Of a stretch of DNA of 64,000 bases, positions 1-9,740 are shown in pieces. The position numbers and the translations under genes are program-made. Positions within the stretch are counted from its first letter, which is position 1; every line of letters starts with the position of its first letter. Origin of the DNA: Rhizoclosmatium globosum (Eukaryota > Chytridiomycota > Chytridiomycetes > Chytridiales > Chytriomycetaceae); the NCBI GenBank assembly GCA_002104985.1, contig MCGO01000059.1, positions 207,401-271,400 of the forward strand. Direction: 5' to 3'. The notes under the pieces were generated by a model. The model was not told where the DNA came from. It was given only the letters and a program-made list of their open reading frames with translations, and made no database searches.

Positions 1-1686
1 CATCCCCTTCTTCAACTTTGGTCGCATGTTCCTCGACATTTCAACCTTCACTACCGGTCGTCTCGATCAACTCACATCCACATACATCCCAGGCCCAGGT
101 TTCCCATGGTCAAACTTGTACAACCCTGTCCCACAGAACCTCCTTCCTAACTACCAAGCCGATGGATATCCACAGCTCCCCAACCCCGTTCAGGCGTGGA
201 ACTATATGATCATGGATGTTGCTGTTTACGCTGTATTGACGTGGTACTTTGATGCCATTATTCCTGATGAGTATGGAACGGCTCAGCCATTCTATTTCCC
301 ATTCTTGCCAAGCTACTGGGGTTATGAGAAGGTTCGAGGAGAGATGGATGTGAAGGATTGGGTGTTGAAGAATGGTGCTGTTGGAAAGGGCGATTTGCCA
401 ATTGGAAAGGAGGAGGAGGATGTCGCGGTTGAGAGACAGAAGGCCTTGTCTGCTGGTGAGTAGCTTTCGTGGCTCATTTCGAACGCCTTTCTAATTTATT
501 TACTTTGTAGATGATGACTCTGCAGTCAAGATTGTTCGTTTGAGAAAGACATACCAAAAGAGCCCCTTCTGGACTTCCTCTTTGGACAAACACGCCGTTA
601 GAAACTCCTCATTCACTCTCGCTGAAGGAAAGTTGCTCGCTCTCTTGGGACAGGTCAGTTAACACTTAAAATCGAACCCTATTACGAACCCTCTTCCTCA
701 TCATTTCTCTCCTTCAAAATACAAAACAGAATGGTGCCGGTAAATCAACCACCATGTCCATGCTCGCTGGTCTCACTCCACCAACTTCCGGAGACGCTTT
801 GATCTGCGGTCTCTCTGTCCGCACCCAAATGTCCCAAATCCGTCGCATGCTCGGTGTCTGCCCCCAACACGACATTCTCTTTGAAGACCTCACAGCTCGT
901 GAACACATTGAACTCTACGCCGGCCTCAAAGGCGTCCCCAAATCCGAGTGGGGCGTTCTCTTTGAAGAACGTCTCAAAGCCGTGAAGCTCTGGACCGTCA
1001 AGGACGTTCGCGCAGGAACTTACTCTGGAGGTATGAAGCGTCGTCTTTCGCTTGTGATTGCTACGATTGGAGATCCTCGTGTTATTTTCATGGATGAGCC
1101 GACTACGGGAATGGACCCTGTGAACCGAAGACACGTTTGGTCGTTTATTGAAAAGTTTAAGAAGGATCGTGTTATTATCTTGACGACACATTCTATGGAG
1201 GAGGCTGATGTTTTGGGTGATCGTATTGCTATTATGGCTCACGGACAGCTTTGTGCTATTGGTACGTATTGTCGTCTTCTGCAGAGCTGGTATTCTGACT
1301 CACCGTAAATTTGTAGGAAACTCCATCTCGCTCAAAAACAAGTTCGGTGCTGGATACAGAATTTCTGTAATCACATCCAACCCGGAAGCCATGAAAGCCA
1401 AGGTTGCCTCTTCTGTTCCAAACGCTAATCTCGAAGACGACTCTGCAGGTGCCCTCATTTATCAGTTCCCTATTTCATCGACACCTTCTATTCCAAGCTT
1501 TGTCAAGTGGTTGGAGGAGAACAAGGAAGGAATGGTCAAGAGTTGGGGTATCTCACAAACTACACTCGAGGAGGTGTTTTTGAAATTGTGAGTCCCATTT
1601 TCACTGTTTTATCCCATACTTATCTGTGTTAAATTAGGATCCGAGATGCCAACCCAGGAGGTTATGTTGCGACCAAGACGAGCTAG
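1..1686 (+). CDS. ABCA-type ABC transporter, C-terminal part (5' truncated by window)
   Basis: Coding is open from the first bases, so the gene starts upstream. The exons I infer are 2-455, 511-653, 730-1261, 1317-1587 and 1638-1686, all joined by in-frame GT-AG introns. The second join completes the Walker A motif GQNGAGKS. Then follow a Q-loop (VCPQHD), signature YSGGMKRR, Walker B VIFMDEPTTGMD and H-loop TTHSMEEAD: a complete nucleotide-binding domain. The tail containing TTLEEVFLKL is typical of ABCA proteins, which move lipids. The first exon looks like the linker after the last membrane block. What is visible is the last NBD and C-terminal regulatory tail. Whether the protein is a full- or half-size transporter cannot be told here. 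Confidence 0.9.
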
Positions 1687-1730
1687 AGCTGATTTCTTTT
1701 GTTTTGCTACCCCATCATTTTCTTTGCGTT

Positions 1731-1751
1731 CTTATCTCTAATGAGACAAAA
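1731..1751. promoter_or_regulatory. Degenerate copy of the palindrome upstream of AhpD-like gene 1
   Basis: The right arm TGAGACAAAA is at 1742-1751, about 70 bases before the start of the gene at 1822. The left arm (CTTATCTCTA) has diverged from the perfect form found upstream of the second copy. It is followed in both promoters by a similar block containing TTGCAC. It was probably carried along in the tandem duplication. A regulatory role is inference. Confidence 0.35.
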
Positions 1752-1821
1752 TAAAGTCCATTGCACGTAATCTTAGTCAAAGCAATTCTCGCGTGAGTAA
1801 GGAACAATCATCTTAGAAACA

Positions 1822-3456
1822 ATGCCATTCCAAGATACTACAACTGTCTATGGTGAGATACCCCTCTTTCTTGAGATACCCCTCTTTCTCTTACGAAGCT
1901 GAAGAAAAAGAAAATAGATCAACTGAAGCCGTTTATTGACCAAGAAGCCTATGCAAAAGACTGTGAATCCTCCATTGTCATTCTGAAATATTTGACAGGA
2001 TACCACAGCCCAATCCTTCAAATCTTACATATCTGGAAACCACTTCTCCACGCAACTACATCCATCATGACACCTTTTCGTGGTGCGCCAGCATGTGACT
2101 TTGGGTTTACTCCCATCGATGCTGCCCTTCGAACAAAAGTAATCACTCTTACGTCCCTCGTCGCAGAATGCCCATCCTGTTCAGCTTTAAATTGCCGGAT
2201 AGGGAAACTTGGAAAGGCGCGTATCCACTGAAACCGATCGTGTTGACTCCAAGTATGATTTCGGAACGTGAACAAGTTGCGTTGAATGCGGTTGTGGGGG
2301 CGACTGTGATTCCTGCTGCGAGATCTGAACGAACGCGAAAAAAGGTTGTTGAACGGTTTGGGGAGAAGGGATTACAGCTTTTAGGGACATTTATTGCATC
2401 GATGGGTTTGTGTTGACGGAATATGTTTAACAACTAATTGTAATATCAGCTTTAACAAATACCATAACGTCTTTAGTGTGTGTGGATATTGAGGCAGATG
2501 TTCAAAAAGATATGGAAGTGGCATTGGCAGGAACTGGTTGGAAGATGGGACGTCATAAGACAGCTTCAACCACTATGAACGCAAACGACAATCAACAACC
2601 GACTTCATTAACTATATTCAAGCATATTCTGAAGGTTCTGAAAGAAGCGAAAATTACAATGTCATCTTTTCCGTCTAAACCAGCAGATCTGACTAATTGG
2701 ATTCAATCAAAGTTTGGATTTCAACCACGATACCTATCGAAAATGATTTCATTTGAGTCTAAAAAAGCAATGTGTTTCAACCTGCATCTGTCCCTATTCA
2801 CGTCTTCAACAACCCATTCTCCCGATCTTCAGCAACATCCATATTCAATGCCTTTCAAAGATAAACTGATGGTTTCGTTTGTCTACTCTATCGCGATTCC
2901 AAACACGTACCTTGCTTCTCATTTTGCGTTTCTTGCTCATCAACATGGAATATCAGCTGAGTCGCTTCTCGAAGCCGAAAAGCAATCCAAACAACCTTTA
3001 TCAGAAATATCGGAGTCGACAGATTTTATGACGCTTGTGTTAATGGTAACGTCAAGGATAGCCGTTCGAAACTCAGAGTTCTACGATGTTGCGCCATTAC
3101 TATTTCCAGCGACAGGGAATCCAAAGAGTCTACTCGAAATGTTATCACTTCTAGGATCACTTTCTATGCTTCATAGATATACTGCAATGTGGGATGACGA
3201 AGCAGGACTTGAGGCGGACCTTGTTCCTGTGATAAAAGGAGAGTTTGGGAAAGCTGTGGGATTGAGTGAAAGCGAGTATTCTGCCAATTGCTCGAATGGC
3301 AGTACTGTTGGTTTGAGCAACATTGGGGGAATTTCGTACGCAGGATCTAGCGCTCAACGAATGACAGTGCCTGTAGCCACTGCAGTCAGAGATATGAAGC
3401 AGACCCTTAGTCCCGATTCTGCACTGCCATGGGGTGGAGGAGTAACTTATGCGTGA
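1822..3456 (+). CDS. AhpD/carboxymuconolactone decarboxylase-like protein, copy 1 (one frameshift)
   Basis: Exons 1822-1852, 1918-2405 and 2450-3456; the splice sites match copy 2 exactly. The protein has a CPSC motif in a context (AALRTKVITLTSLVAECPSC) like the CxxC peroxidatic site of AhpD-fold proteins. A helical stretch with ISEREQVALNAVVGA follows, as in carboxymuconolactone decarboxylase-like proteins. The C-terminal half (FYDVAPLLFPATG onward) may be a second AhpD-like unit, now without cysteines. A role in thiol-dependent peroxide handling is family-based inference. The frame breaks near 2215, where this copy has GGAAAGGC and copy 2 has GGAAAAGGC, so one A is missing. The rest of the gene is intact and conserved, so the break is either recent or an assembly error. 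Confidence 0.7.
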
Positions 3457-3670
3457 AAGATAACGCGTGAATAAATGGCTTTAAGTAATTGTTATGCAAC
3501 GTGAACGAATGATTGAATGCCACGCAAAAGAATTGAACAATCTTGAGAAGGTGTTATTAAAATTGTTGTTTTGCGTTCCTTGCTGTAACTCAGGATACTC
3601 AGTGTTGCCACAAATTCAAGCTAGACTGGCATTCTTTTTTGTTATTTCTGCGACATTGTTTTCTTTCCGT

Positions 3671-3692
3671 TTTTGTCTCAGATGAGACAAAA
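3671..3692. promoter_or_regulatory. Perfect 22-bp palindrome in the promoter of AhpD-like gene 2
   Basis: Arms TTTTGTCTCA and TGAGACAAAA are separated by GA, 80 bases upstream of the start at 3772. A partly decayed version sits at the same place before copy 1. It could be a binding site for a dimeric regulator or a 3' hairpin of the upstream transcript. The rest of the 315-base spacer (3457-3771) shows no coding signal. Confidence 0.4.
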
Positions 3693-3771
3693 TACATCCG
3701 ATTGCACAAATTCTTTGTTGTTAATCGTAAATCTTACGAAACGGAATAACGGAACAATCAGCATCGAAACA

Positions 3772-5412
3772 ATGTCAATATCACAAGAAGCTGTCACTAT
3801 CCACCGTGAGACTTCACAACCCATTTTGTACCATTATTATTAAGATAAATTAATAAGATCAATTGGCCCCATTTGTCAACCAAGAAGCGTACGCAAAAGA
3901 CTGCGATTCCCTCATCGTCATTATGAGGTATTTGACAGGATACCGCAGTCCAGCCCTTCAGATTGCACACATCTGGAAACCAGCTCTTCACTCAGCTACG
4001 CTCATTATGACGCCTTTTCGTGGTGCGCCAGCATGTGACTTTGGGTTTTCCCCCATCGATGCTGCTCTTCGAACAAAAGTAATCACGCTTACGTCTCTCG
4101 TTGCTGAATGCCCAGCCTGTTCAGCTTTAAATTGCCGGATAGGTAAACTTGGAAAAGGCGCGTATCCACTGAAACCGATCGTGTTGACTCCAAGTATGAT
4201 TTCGGAACGTGAACAAGTTGCGCTGAATGCGGTTGTGGGGGCGACTGTGATTCCTGCTGCGAGATCTGAACGAACGCGAAAGAAGGTTGTTGAACGGTTT
4301 GGGGAGAAGGGGTTACAGCTTTTGGGAACGTTCATTGCGTTGATGGGTATGTAGCCAACGAACACAGTATTTTGTCTTGGAATACTAACTTGGAATAACA
4401 GCGTTAACAAATACAATGACATCTTTGGCGTGTTTGGATATTGATGCTGATATACAAAAAGATATGGAAGTTGTTTTGAAGGGAACTGGCTGGAATATGG
4501 GACGTCATAAGACAGTGTCAACCACCATGAACGTTAGCGATTTTCGCCAACCGTCTACATTTACAGTATTGAGGCATGTTCTAAAGGGTATCAAAAAAGC
4601 AAAAATTACAATGTCGTCGCTACCATCAAAACCGGCAGAGTTAAACATGTGGATTCAATCCAAGTTTGGATTTCAACCACGATACCTATCAAAATGATTT
4701 CGTTTGAGTCTAAAAGAGCAATGTGTTTCAACCTGCATCTGTCCCTATTCACATCTTCAACAACCCATTCTTCCGATCTTCAGCAATATCCATATTCAAT
4801 GCCTTTCAAAGACAAGCTCACGGTTGCGTTTGTCTACTGTACTGCGATTCCAAACACGTACCTTGCTTCACATTTTGCGTTCCTTGCTCATCAAAATGAA
4901 TTATCGGCCGAGTCTCTTCTCGACGCCGAAAAGAAGTCGAAGCTGTCTTTATCAGAATATCGGAGTCCACAGATCTTATGACGCTAATGTTAATGGTAAC
5001 ATCAAGGATAGCTGTTCGCAACTCTGAGTTTTACGACGTTGCGCCGTTGCTATTTCCAGCCACGGGGAATAATCCAAAGAGTCTTCTAGAAATACTGTCG
5101 CTTATTGGATCGCTTTCTATGCTTCATAGATATACTGCAATGTGGGATGACGAAGCTGGACTTGAGGCGGACCTTGTTCCTGTCATAAAGGGAGAGTTTG
5201 GGAAAGCCTTGGGATTGAGTGAAAGCGAGTATTCTGCCAATTGTTCGACTGGTAGTACTGCTGGTTTGAGTAACATTGGAGGAACTTCGTTCGGAGGATC
5301 CAGTACCCAAAGAAAGACAGTTGCGGTTGCATCTGCTGTTAGTAGGGAAAAACAGCAGAGCCTCAGTCCCGATGCTGCACTGCCATGGGGCGGAGGAGTA
5401 ACTTATGCTTAA
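3772..5412 (+). CDS. AhpD/carboxymuconolactone decarboxylase-like protein, copy 2 (two frameshifts)
   Basis: Tandem paralogue of the preceding gene, with exons 3772-3805, 3858-4346 and 4402-5412. It keeps the CxxC site (ECPACSALNC) and the ISEREQVALNAVVGA segment. The frame is intact at the point where copy 1 is broken. It breaks at two other places. Near 4694 TCAAAATG stands for copy 1 TCGAAAATG, giving an immediate TGA. Near 4950 GAATATC stands for GAAATATC. Both are single-base losses beside A runs. Most differences between the copies are third-position changes, which argues that both proteins were under selection until very recently. Together the two copies define an open protein of about 510 residues. 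Function is as for copy 1. Confidence 0.7.
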
Positions 5413-5531
5413 ACGAATACGCATATCAGAATAAAAGTCTCTTATTAATTAATCGGAAAGAGTCCCAAAGCAGAGAGAATGAAGGGGAATTGACAGCCAA
5501 GCAAAAAGAATTCAACCAAAAACCCCAACGA

Positions 5532-6374
5532 ATGGGCAGCACAACAACAGTCCTTCCTCCAGCTTTCTCGAAATGGTCTGCACCACCAAAGAAACCCGAT
5601 CCAACTCCACCGCCTCCGCCGCCGCCACCAGGGCTCTTGAGTGCGATTCCACAGGCTTTGAAGGAGGGAAAGAATACATACAACGATGTGCTAAGCTGCC
5701 CTTCACTATCTATTCCCCGGTGTACTAACGCTTCTTGCATAGCTCAATAAGAACCTTGCCGAAGCTCCTATCATCATGGAACTGGCACATCTCACAAAAA
5801 TGCCACACGCGAATGTCCTGATTTACCTGATTGTTTCAGCCTTGTACGTGATTCTTGTGGCATGTGGATTCTATGCCGGTTTCTTGACGTTCGCGTTGGC
5901 GTATGCGTGGCCGATGGTGCAAAGTTTAAGGGCAGCCGAATCGCTGAAGAAAGAGGATGTACAGTCATGGTAACAGAATACCCGTTTGTCTGTTTGGAGT
6001 TGTAATTAGTCTTATTTTATCATAGGCTGTCATATTGGGTCATTATTTCGTCTCAAACACTGTTCGAATATGGCGGAAAGGTTGGAGTGAGTGTGAAATG
6101 CATAGCGAGTATTCATATTCGATCCATCAGAGCTTATTGAACCTGCTGCCGTTCTATTACTTTTTCAAGATGGTGTTTATTCTTTGGCTGATTATTCCGT
6201 ACTCGAATGTGAGTATCATGTTTTTGAACGAGTCCTCGATTTTTAACCTCATCGACAAAAGGGGTCTTTCGTCATGTATAATCTCTTTCTCAAAACCTCC
6301 TTCCACCGATCAAGAAGCCTGATCCACCTCCGGCGAAGAAAGAGGAGCCGTCGAAATGGGCATACAAGAAGTGA
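5532..6374 (+). CDS. REEP/Yop1 (TB2/DP1/HVA22) family ER membrane protein, copy 1, frameshifted at 3' end
   Basis: Exons 5532-5687, 5743-5969, 6026-6086, 6131-6208 and 6262-6374. A proline-rich N-terminus (PPPPPPPPG) leads into hydrophobic hairpins, then a W-L-S-Y-W segment, FEYGGKVG and LLPFYYFFKMVFILWLIIPY. These are the hallmarks of the family that bends and shapes tubular ER membrane. The intron before 6131 is best placed with donor GTGAGT at 6087. The last exon reads GSFVMYNLFLK, matching copy 2, then loses frame by one base near an AAAA run at about 6288. In the shifted frame it recovers LPPIKKPDPPPAKKEEPSKWAYKK and a stop, which parallels copy 2. The total exon length is one base short of a whole number of codons. 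Confidence 0.75.
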
Positions 6375-6678
6375 ACTTTATAATCCAATAAACAAGATTA
6401 ATTTTATTCCAGTAATCTATACAATCATCAATCTAAGGAAGGAGGGTTCAACGCAATATATATTGCCAAGAGTTTTAAGGAGTGTTGTTGTTGGGGAAGC
6501 TTGTGTGGCACAGCATTGCTTGGTGTCGTTGACATTTTCCCACCCCCCTCGTTCATTCAAACGCCGATATAAGAACCAGTCAAACCACAATTGTTTTCAA
6601 GAGTGCCGAAAGGTATTTCATGATCAGCACTGGCGATTCCCAGACATCATAAAATCTCAACTAACAGCTAACAACAGA
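6375..6678. other. Intergenic spacer between the two REEP-like genes
   Basis: About 300 bases without a supported gene. A GTATTT...ACAG stretch just before 6679 could be a 5' UTR intron of the second gene. Nothing else is recognised. Confidence 0.4.
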
Positions 6679-7530
6679 ATGACTACAATCACAGAAACTT
6701 ACACTAAATGGAGAGATCCACCAAAGCCTGGAGACCCAGTTAAATTCGATCCATTCAAAAAGTGGAGAGATCCTTCAAAGACAGCTGAGCAAATCAAGGA
6801 AGACGAAGCTAAGGCCGCAGCGCCACCGGGACTCTTGACAACTATCCCACAACTCTGGAAAGACGGTACGGAGCAGTACGGACTGGTAAATACCCACTTC
6901 TTTCTTGCTTTTTATGCAATTATTTAACGATTGGGGTATTAGTTGGACAAGAACTTGGAAGGTGCCTTTTTGATTGCGGAGCTCGCATTCATCACGAAGC
7001 TTCCACATGCACAAGTGCTTATGTACCTGATTGCTGCCGTTTTATATGTTATATTGGTTGCTGCGGATGTATATGGAGGCTTCTTGACGTACATTCTTGC
7101 AATTGGATGGCCTGTTATGCAAAGTCTTAGAGCGGTGGAAGCAAAAGAGGCGAAGGATTTGAAATTGGAATGCGTTCAGCAGTGGGTTTCGTATTGGATT
7201 ATCTTGGCACTCTTGTCGTTGATGGAGCATGGAGGAAAGGTGAGGTTTTGGGTGGAAGGTGGGTTGTTGACACGTTTCTTGGCAGAGCTTACTCAACTTG
7301 ATTCCGTTCTACTACGCGTTCAAATTGGTGTTTTTATTGTGGTTAATGATTCCTTACAGTAACGTACGTATTTTCCTTTTGGTGTGCACAAGGGTTAACG
7401 AATATGACAGGGAGCCTATGTAATCTATTCACTGGTTCTAAAAAACATCCTGCCGCCAATCAAAACGGAAGAAACTCCTTCAAAGAAAGAGGAACCAGTT
7501 GAAGTTAGCAAATGGGCTTATTTCAAGTAA
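6679..7530 (+). CDS. REEP/Yop1 (TB2/DP1/HVA22) family ER membrane protein, copy 2
   Basis: Exons 6679-6885, 6943-7239, 7286-7363 and 7411-7530 give an intact 233-residue protein. The N-terminus repeats KWRDP twice (TKWRDPPKPGDP, KKWRDPSKTAEQ), then APPGLLTTIP as in copy 1. The family core follows: VLMYLIAAVLYVILVA, QQWVSYWIILALLSLMEHGGK and LLNLIPFYYAFKLVFLLWLM, with GAYVIYSLVLKN after it. The acidic/lysine tail ends SKWAYFK, close to the WAYKK end of copy 1. It is expected to sit in the ER membrane as hairpins and promote tubule curvature. It is the intact partner against which the frameshift in copy 1 can be judged. Confidence 0.88.
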
Positions 7531-7607
7531 TTCTCGTCACCAAACAAGAAATGCATTTCAATAACATTCTATTCTATTTTCGTACCAATAAACTCTATCA
7601 AAAGTCG

Positions 7608-8734
7608 CTATTCTTCGTCACTTAGACCATCAAGTATACTAGCATGCACCCAACCTTCTGCGCCACGACCAATCCTGCCTCGACACCAACCACTTGCGTC
7701 AGGTAATGAAGTTACAACGATGTTCATTCCGGATCTGACAGTCAGTTGTCCCTCTTGCATCGGATCATAGTCTGCAATCGCGCTGTACATGGCTGGAATC
7801 CTTGCAATATGCGGGTACTGGTTATATCGCTGACGCGGTGAATAAACAGACAAAGAAGTGGATCCAGAGGGGCCCTCAGAAGGAGAGATGGAGGTGAGTC
7901 AGGCAAGATTCGTCGTTTGGTATCCTGGTATGCGTTAGACTCTCCGCGAGGTCTATAGGCGTGGGAAATCTCTGTTTGTTGGCGTGCAATCGTTTGTTGT
8001 CGTTCAAGTCCATTAAAGAGGTTTTGGGAGGGGTCGAGTCGGACTTGTATCTTGGAGGTTGCGTTGAGGCGGGTGAGGGGTAATTCGATGGGACTTGGTG
8101 AGTTGTCGAAGGGAATATATGGGGGTGGTTGTTCGTCGGCGTCATCTGGGTATGTTTGTTTGAGGAGTACTGGTGTGTTTTGTTTGGGTTTCTTGGTTGT
8201 GTAGCAGTAGATGCCGATAAGCAGAATAATTAGGAGGAGAACTCCACCGGATATTCCTGCAATTAAAGGGATGGATGAGGTTGAGGTCGGAAACGTGGCA
8301 GTGCTGTTCATTGGAAATTGGGTGATGGAGATGGTGGGCTGGACAGTGATGCCGTTGATATTGGAAGTGGAGGATATAGCGTTACTAGTCCCAACGGTGA
8401 TGGATTGATTGATTGCTGCAGAAGGAGGTGGAGGAAGAGGAGCTGGTGCATCTGTGGTGGTTACAGGTGAATCAACAGGAAGGGGAGCAGGAGAAGGCGG
8501 AGGAGGAATAGCATCGTCCAATGCCTTCTGACAGACACTTGTTTGTGCTTCCAACGTGAAACAGTCCTGGTCAAGTGTGTCTTTGTCCCATTGACAGTCA
8601 GTTTTCTTGCTACAATATGTCTTAACAGAACACCGATCAAATGCATCTGCATTATCGAATCCACAAAAGTGAAGGCTTCCGGTGGCGAATGCACTTTTGG
8701 GAGGTCTGCCATCGTGAGAGAAAGGAACGGAAGA
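7608..8734 (-). CDS. Single-pass membrane protein: Cys-rich ectodomain, TM, cytoplasmic SH3 (frame break; 5' end unresolved)
   Basis: Read on the minus strand, an open frame begins after a stop at 8735 with no ATG, so the true first exon is not identified. It gives HFCGFDNADAFDRC...YC...C...C...C, a Cys-rich module. A Pro/Ser/Thr-rich linker and a membrane helix (LIAGISGGVLLLIILLIGIY) follow, then a cytoplasmic region with PPPYIP. The last 65 residues form an SH3 domain (AIADYDPMQEG, GWCRGRIGRGAEGWVHASIL) in another frame. The switch falls around 7860-7890, and I found no intron with matching phase, so one base is probably missing. The layout resembles a surface sensor with an SH3 adaptor tail. 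A similarly built gene lies at 9741-11631. Confidence 0.6.
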
Positions 8735-8828
8735 TTACGGGGAAAAAGTGAAGAGGGAGTGGCTTGTCCTTCACAACGGCACACAGATCAAAAACACGTT
8801 TTTGTATTGGTATTATTCATGGAGTAAA

Positions 8829-9653
8829 TTATTTTAGATACAATGGGGCGAAGTCAAAGGAGCTAGTTAATCCAGCATTATCCACAGCATTCATCATTTG
8901 CAACTCCTTTAAGCCACATATCTCTATCGGGACTGGTCCCTGAAAGCAATTATCATTTAAATCAAACACTTTAAGTTGTTTCAGCAGCCCCAGCTCTTTC
9001 GGCAAGACCCCCGTCAGTCTGTTGCAGTCAATCGAGAGTGTAACCAACTTCTCCAGATTTCCAACATCAGGCGACAGCACATCCGTGAGCAAGTTATTAC
9101 TGAGCACTAATCGCTTCAAATTCACGAGAGTATATAATTCCGATGGGATAGCTCCAGAGAAAGAGTTGTACCGAAACACAATCACTTCGAGAGCCTTCAA
9201 CAGCCCAATTTCAGAAGGTATTCGACCACAAAAGCTAGAATTTGTGAGAGACAGAGTTGTAAGCAAGGTACAGCTTCCAATAGCGCCTGGAAGTGGAACA
9301 ATGAAGGGAACTCTTGTCCTCACAAACGACACTTCTTTGCCCAAACACCGTCTTGCAATTGCCCGTTGGAACAAAGGTGGAGCATTGAAGAAGAGACTGT
9401 CGATGTTGGATTGATTGTGAGAGCCATTGTGTTCAATGAGGGACACTGTCGAGGCTGCAAAGGATGTCGATGTCAAGACTGAATTGAATCGGTGGGAGAG
9501 CCTTCGCAGCCTGAATACTTGTGCTACATCAACATGTACGAGAATTTGGATGAGAAGCTCAATTGGAAGTGAACTGAGTTTATCAGATTGAGTTTGACAG
9601 GTGGCAGGAAGGGTTTCAGAGGGACTTGATAGCAACTTCCACAACCATTCCAT
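8829..9653 (-). CDS. F-box protein with plant-type leucine-rich repeats
   Basis: Intronless, 274 residues. Residues about 25-62 (LSSLPIELLIQILVHVDVAQ, then RLRRLSHRFNSVL) fit an F-box, which docks on Skp1 in SCF ubiquitin ligases. From about residue 130 there are LRRs of the form LxxLxLxxNxFxGxIPxEI (for example SFCGRIPSEIGLLKALEVI and NRLTGVLPKELGLLKQL), the spacing usual in plant LRR receptors. The repeats probably select substrates. It has no TM or signal sequence, unlike its two neighbours on the same strand. Confidence 0.8.
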   Translation of the reverse strand: MEWLWKLLSSPSETLPATCQTQSDKLSSLPIELLIQILVHVDVAQVFRLRRLSHRFNSVLTSTSFAASTVSLIEHNGSHNQSNIDSLFFNAPPLFQRAIARRCLGKEVSFVRTRVPFIVPLPGAIGSCTLLTTLSLTNSSFCGRIPSEIGLLKALEVIVFRYNSFSGAIPSELYTLVNLKRLVLSNNLLTDVLSPDVGNLEKLVTLSIDCNRLTGVLPKELGLLKQLKVFDLNDNCFQGPVPIEICGLKELQMMNAVDNAGLTSSFDFAPLYLK

Positions 9654-9740
9654 TTTCGCATTACTAATTTACTAATGTCAAAAAACGAAATCTATTATTA
9701 CAAAAGTTCTAAAGTCGATAAATGAGATACATCTAAAAAA

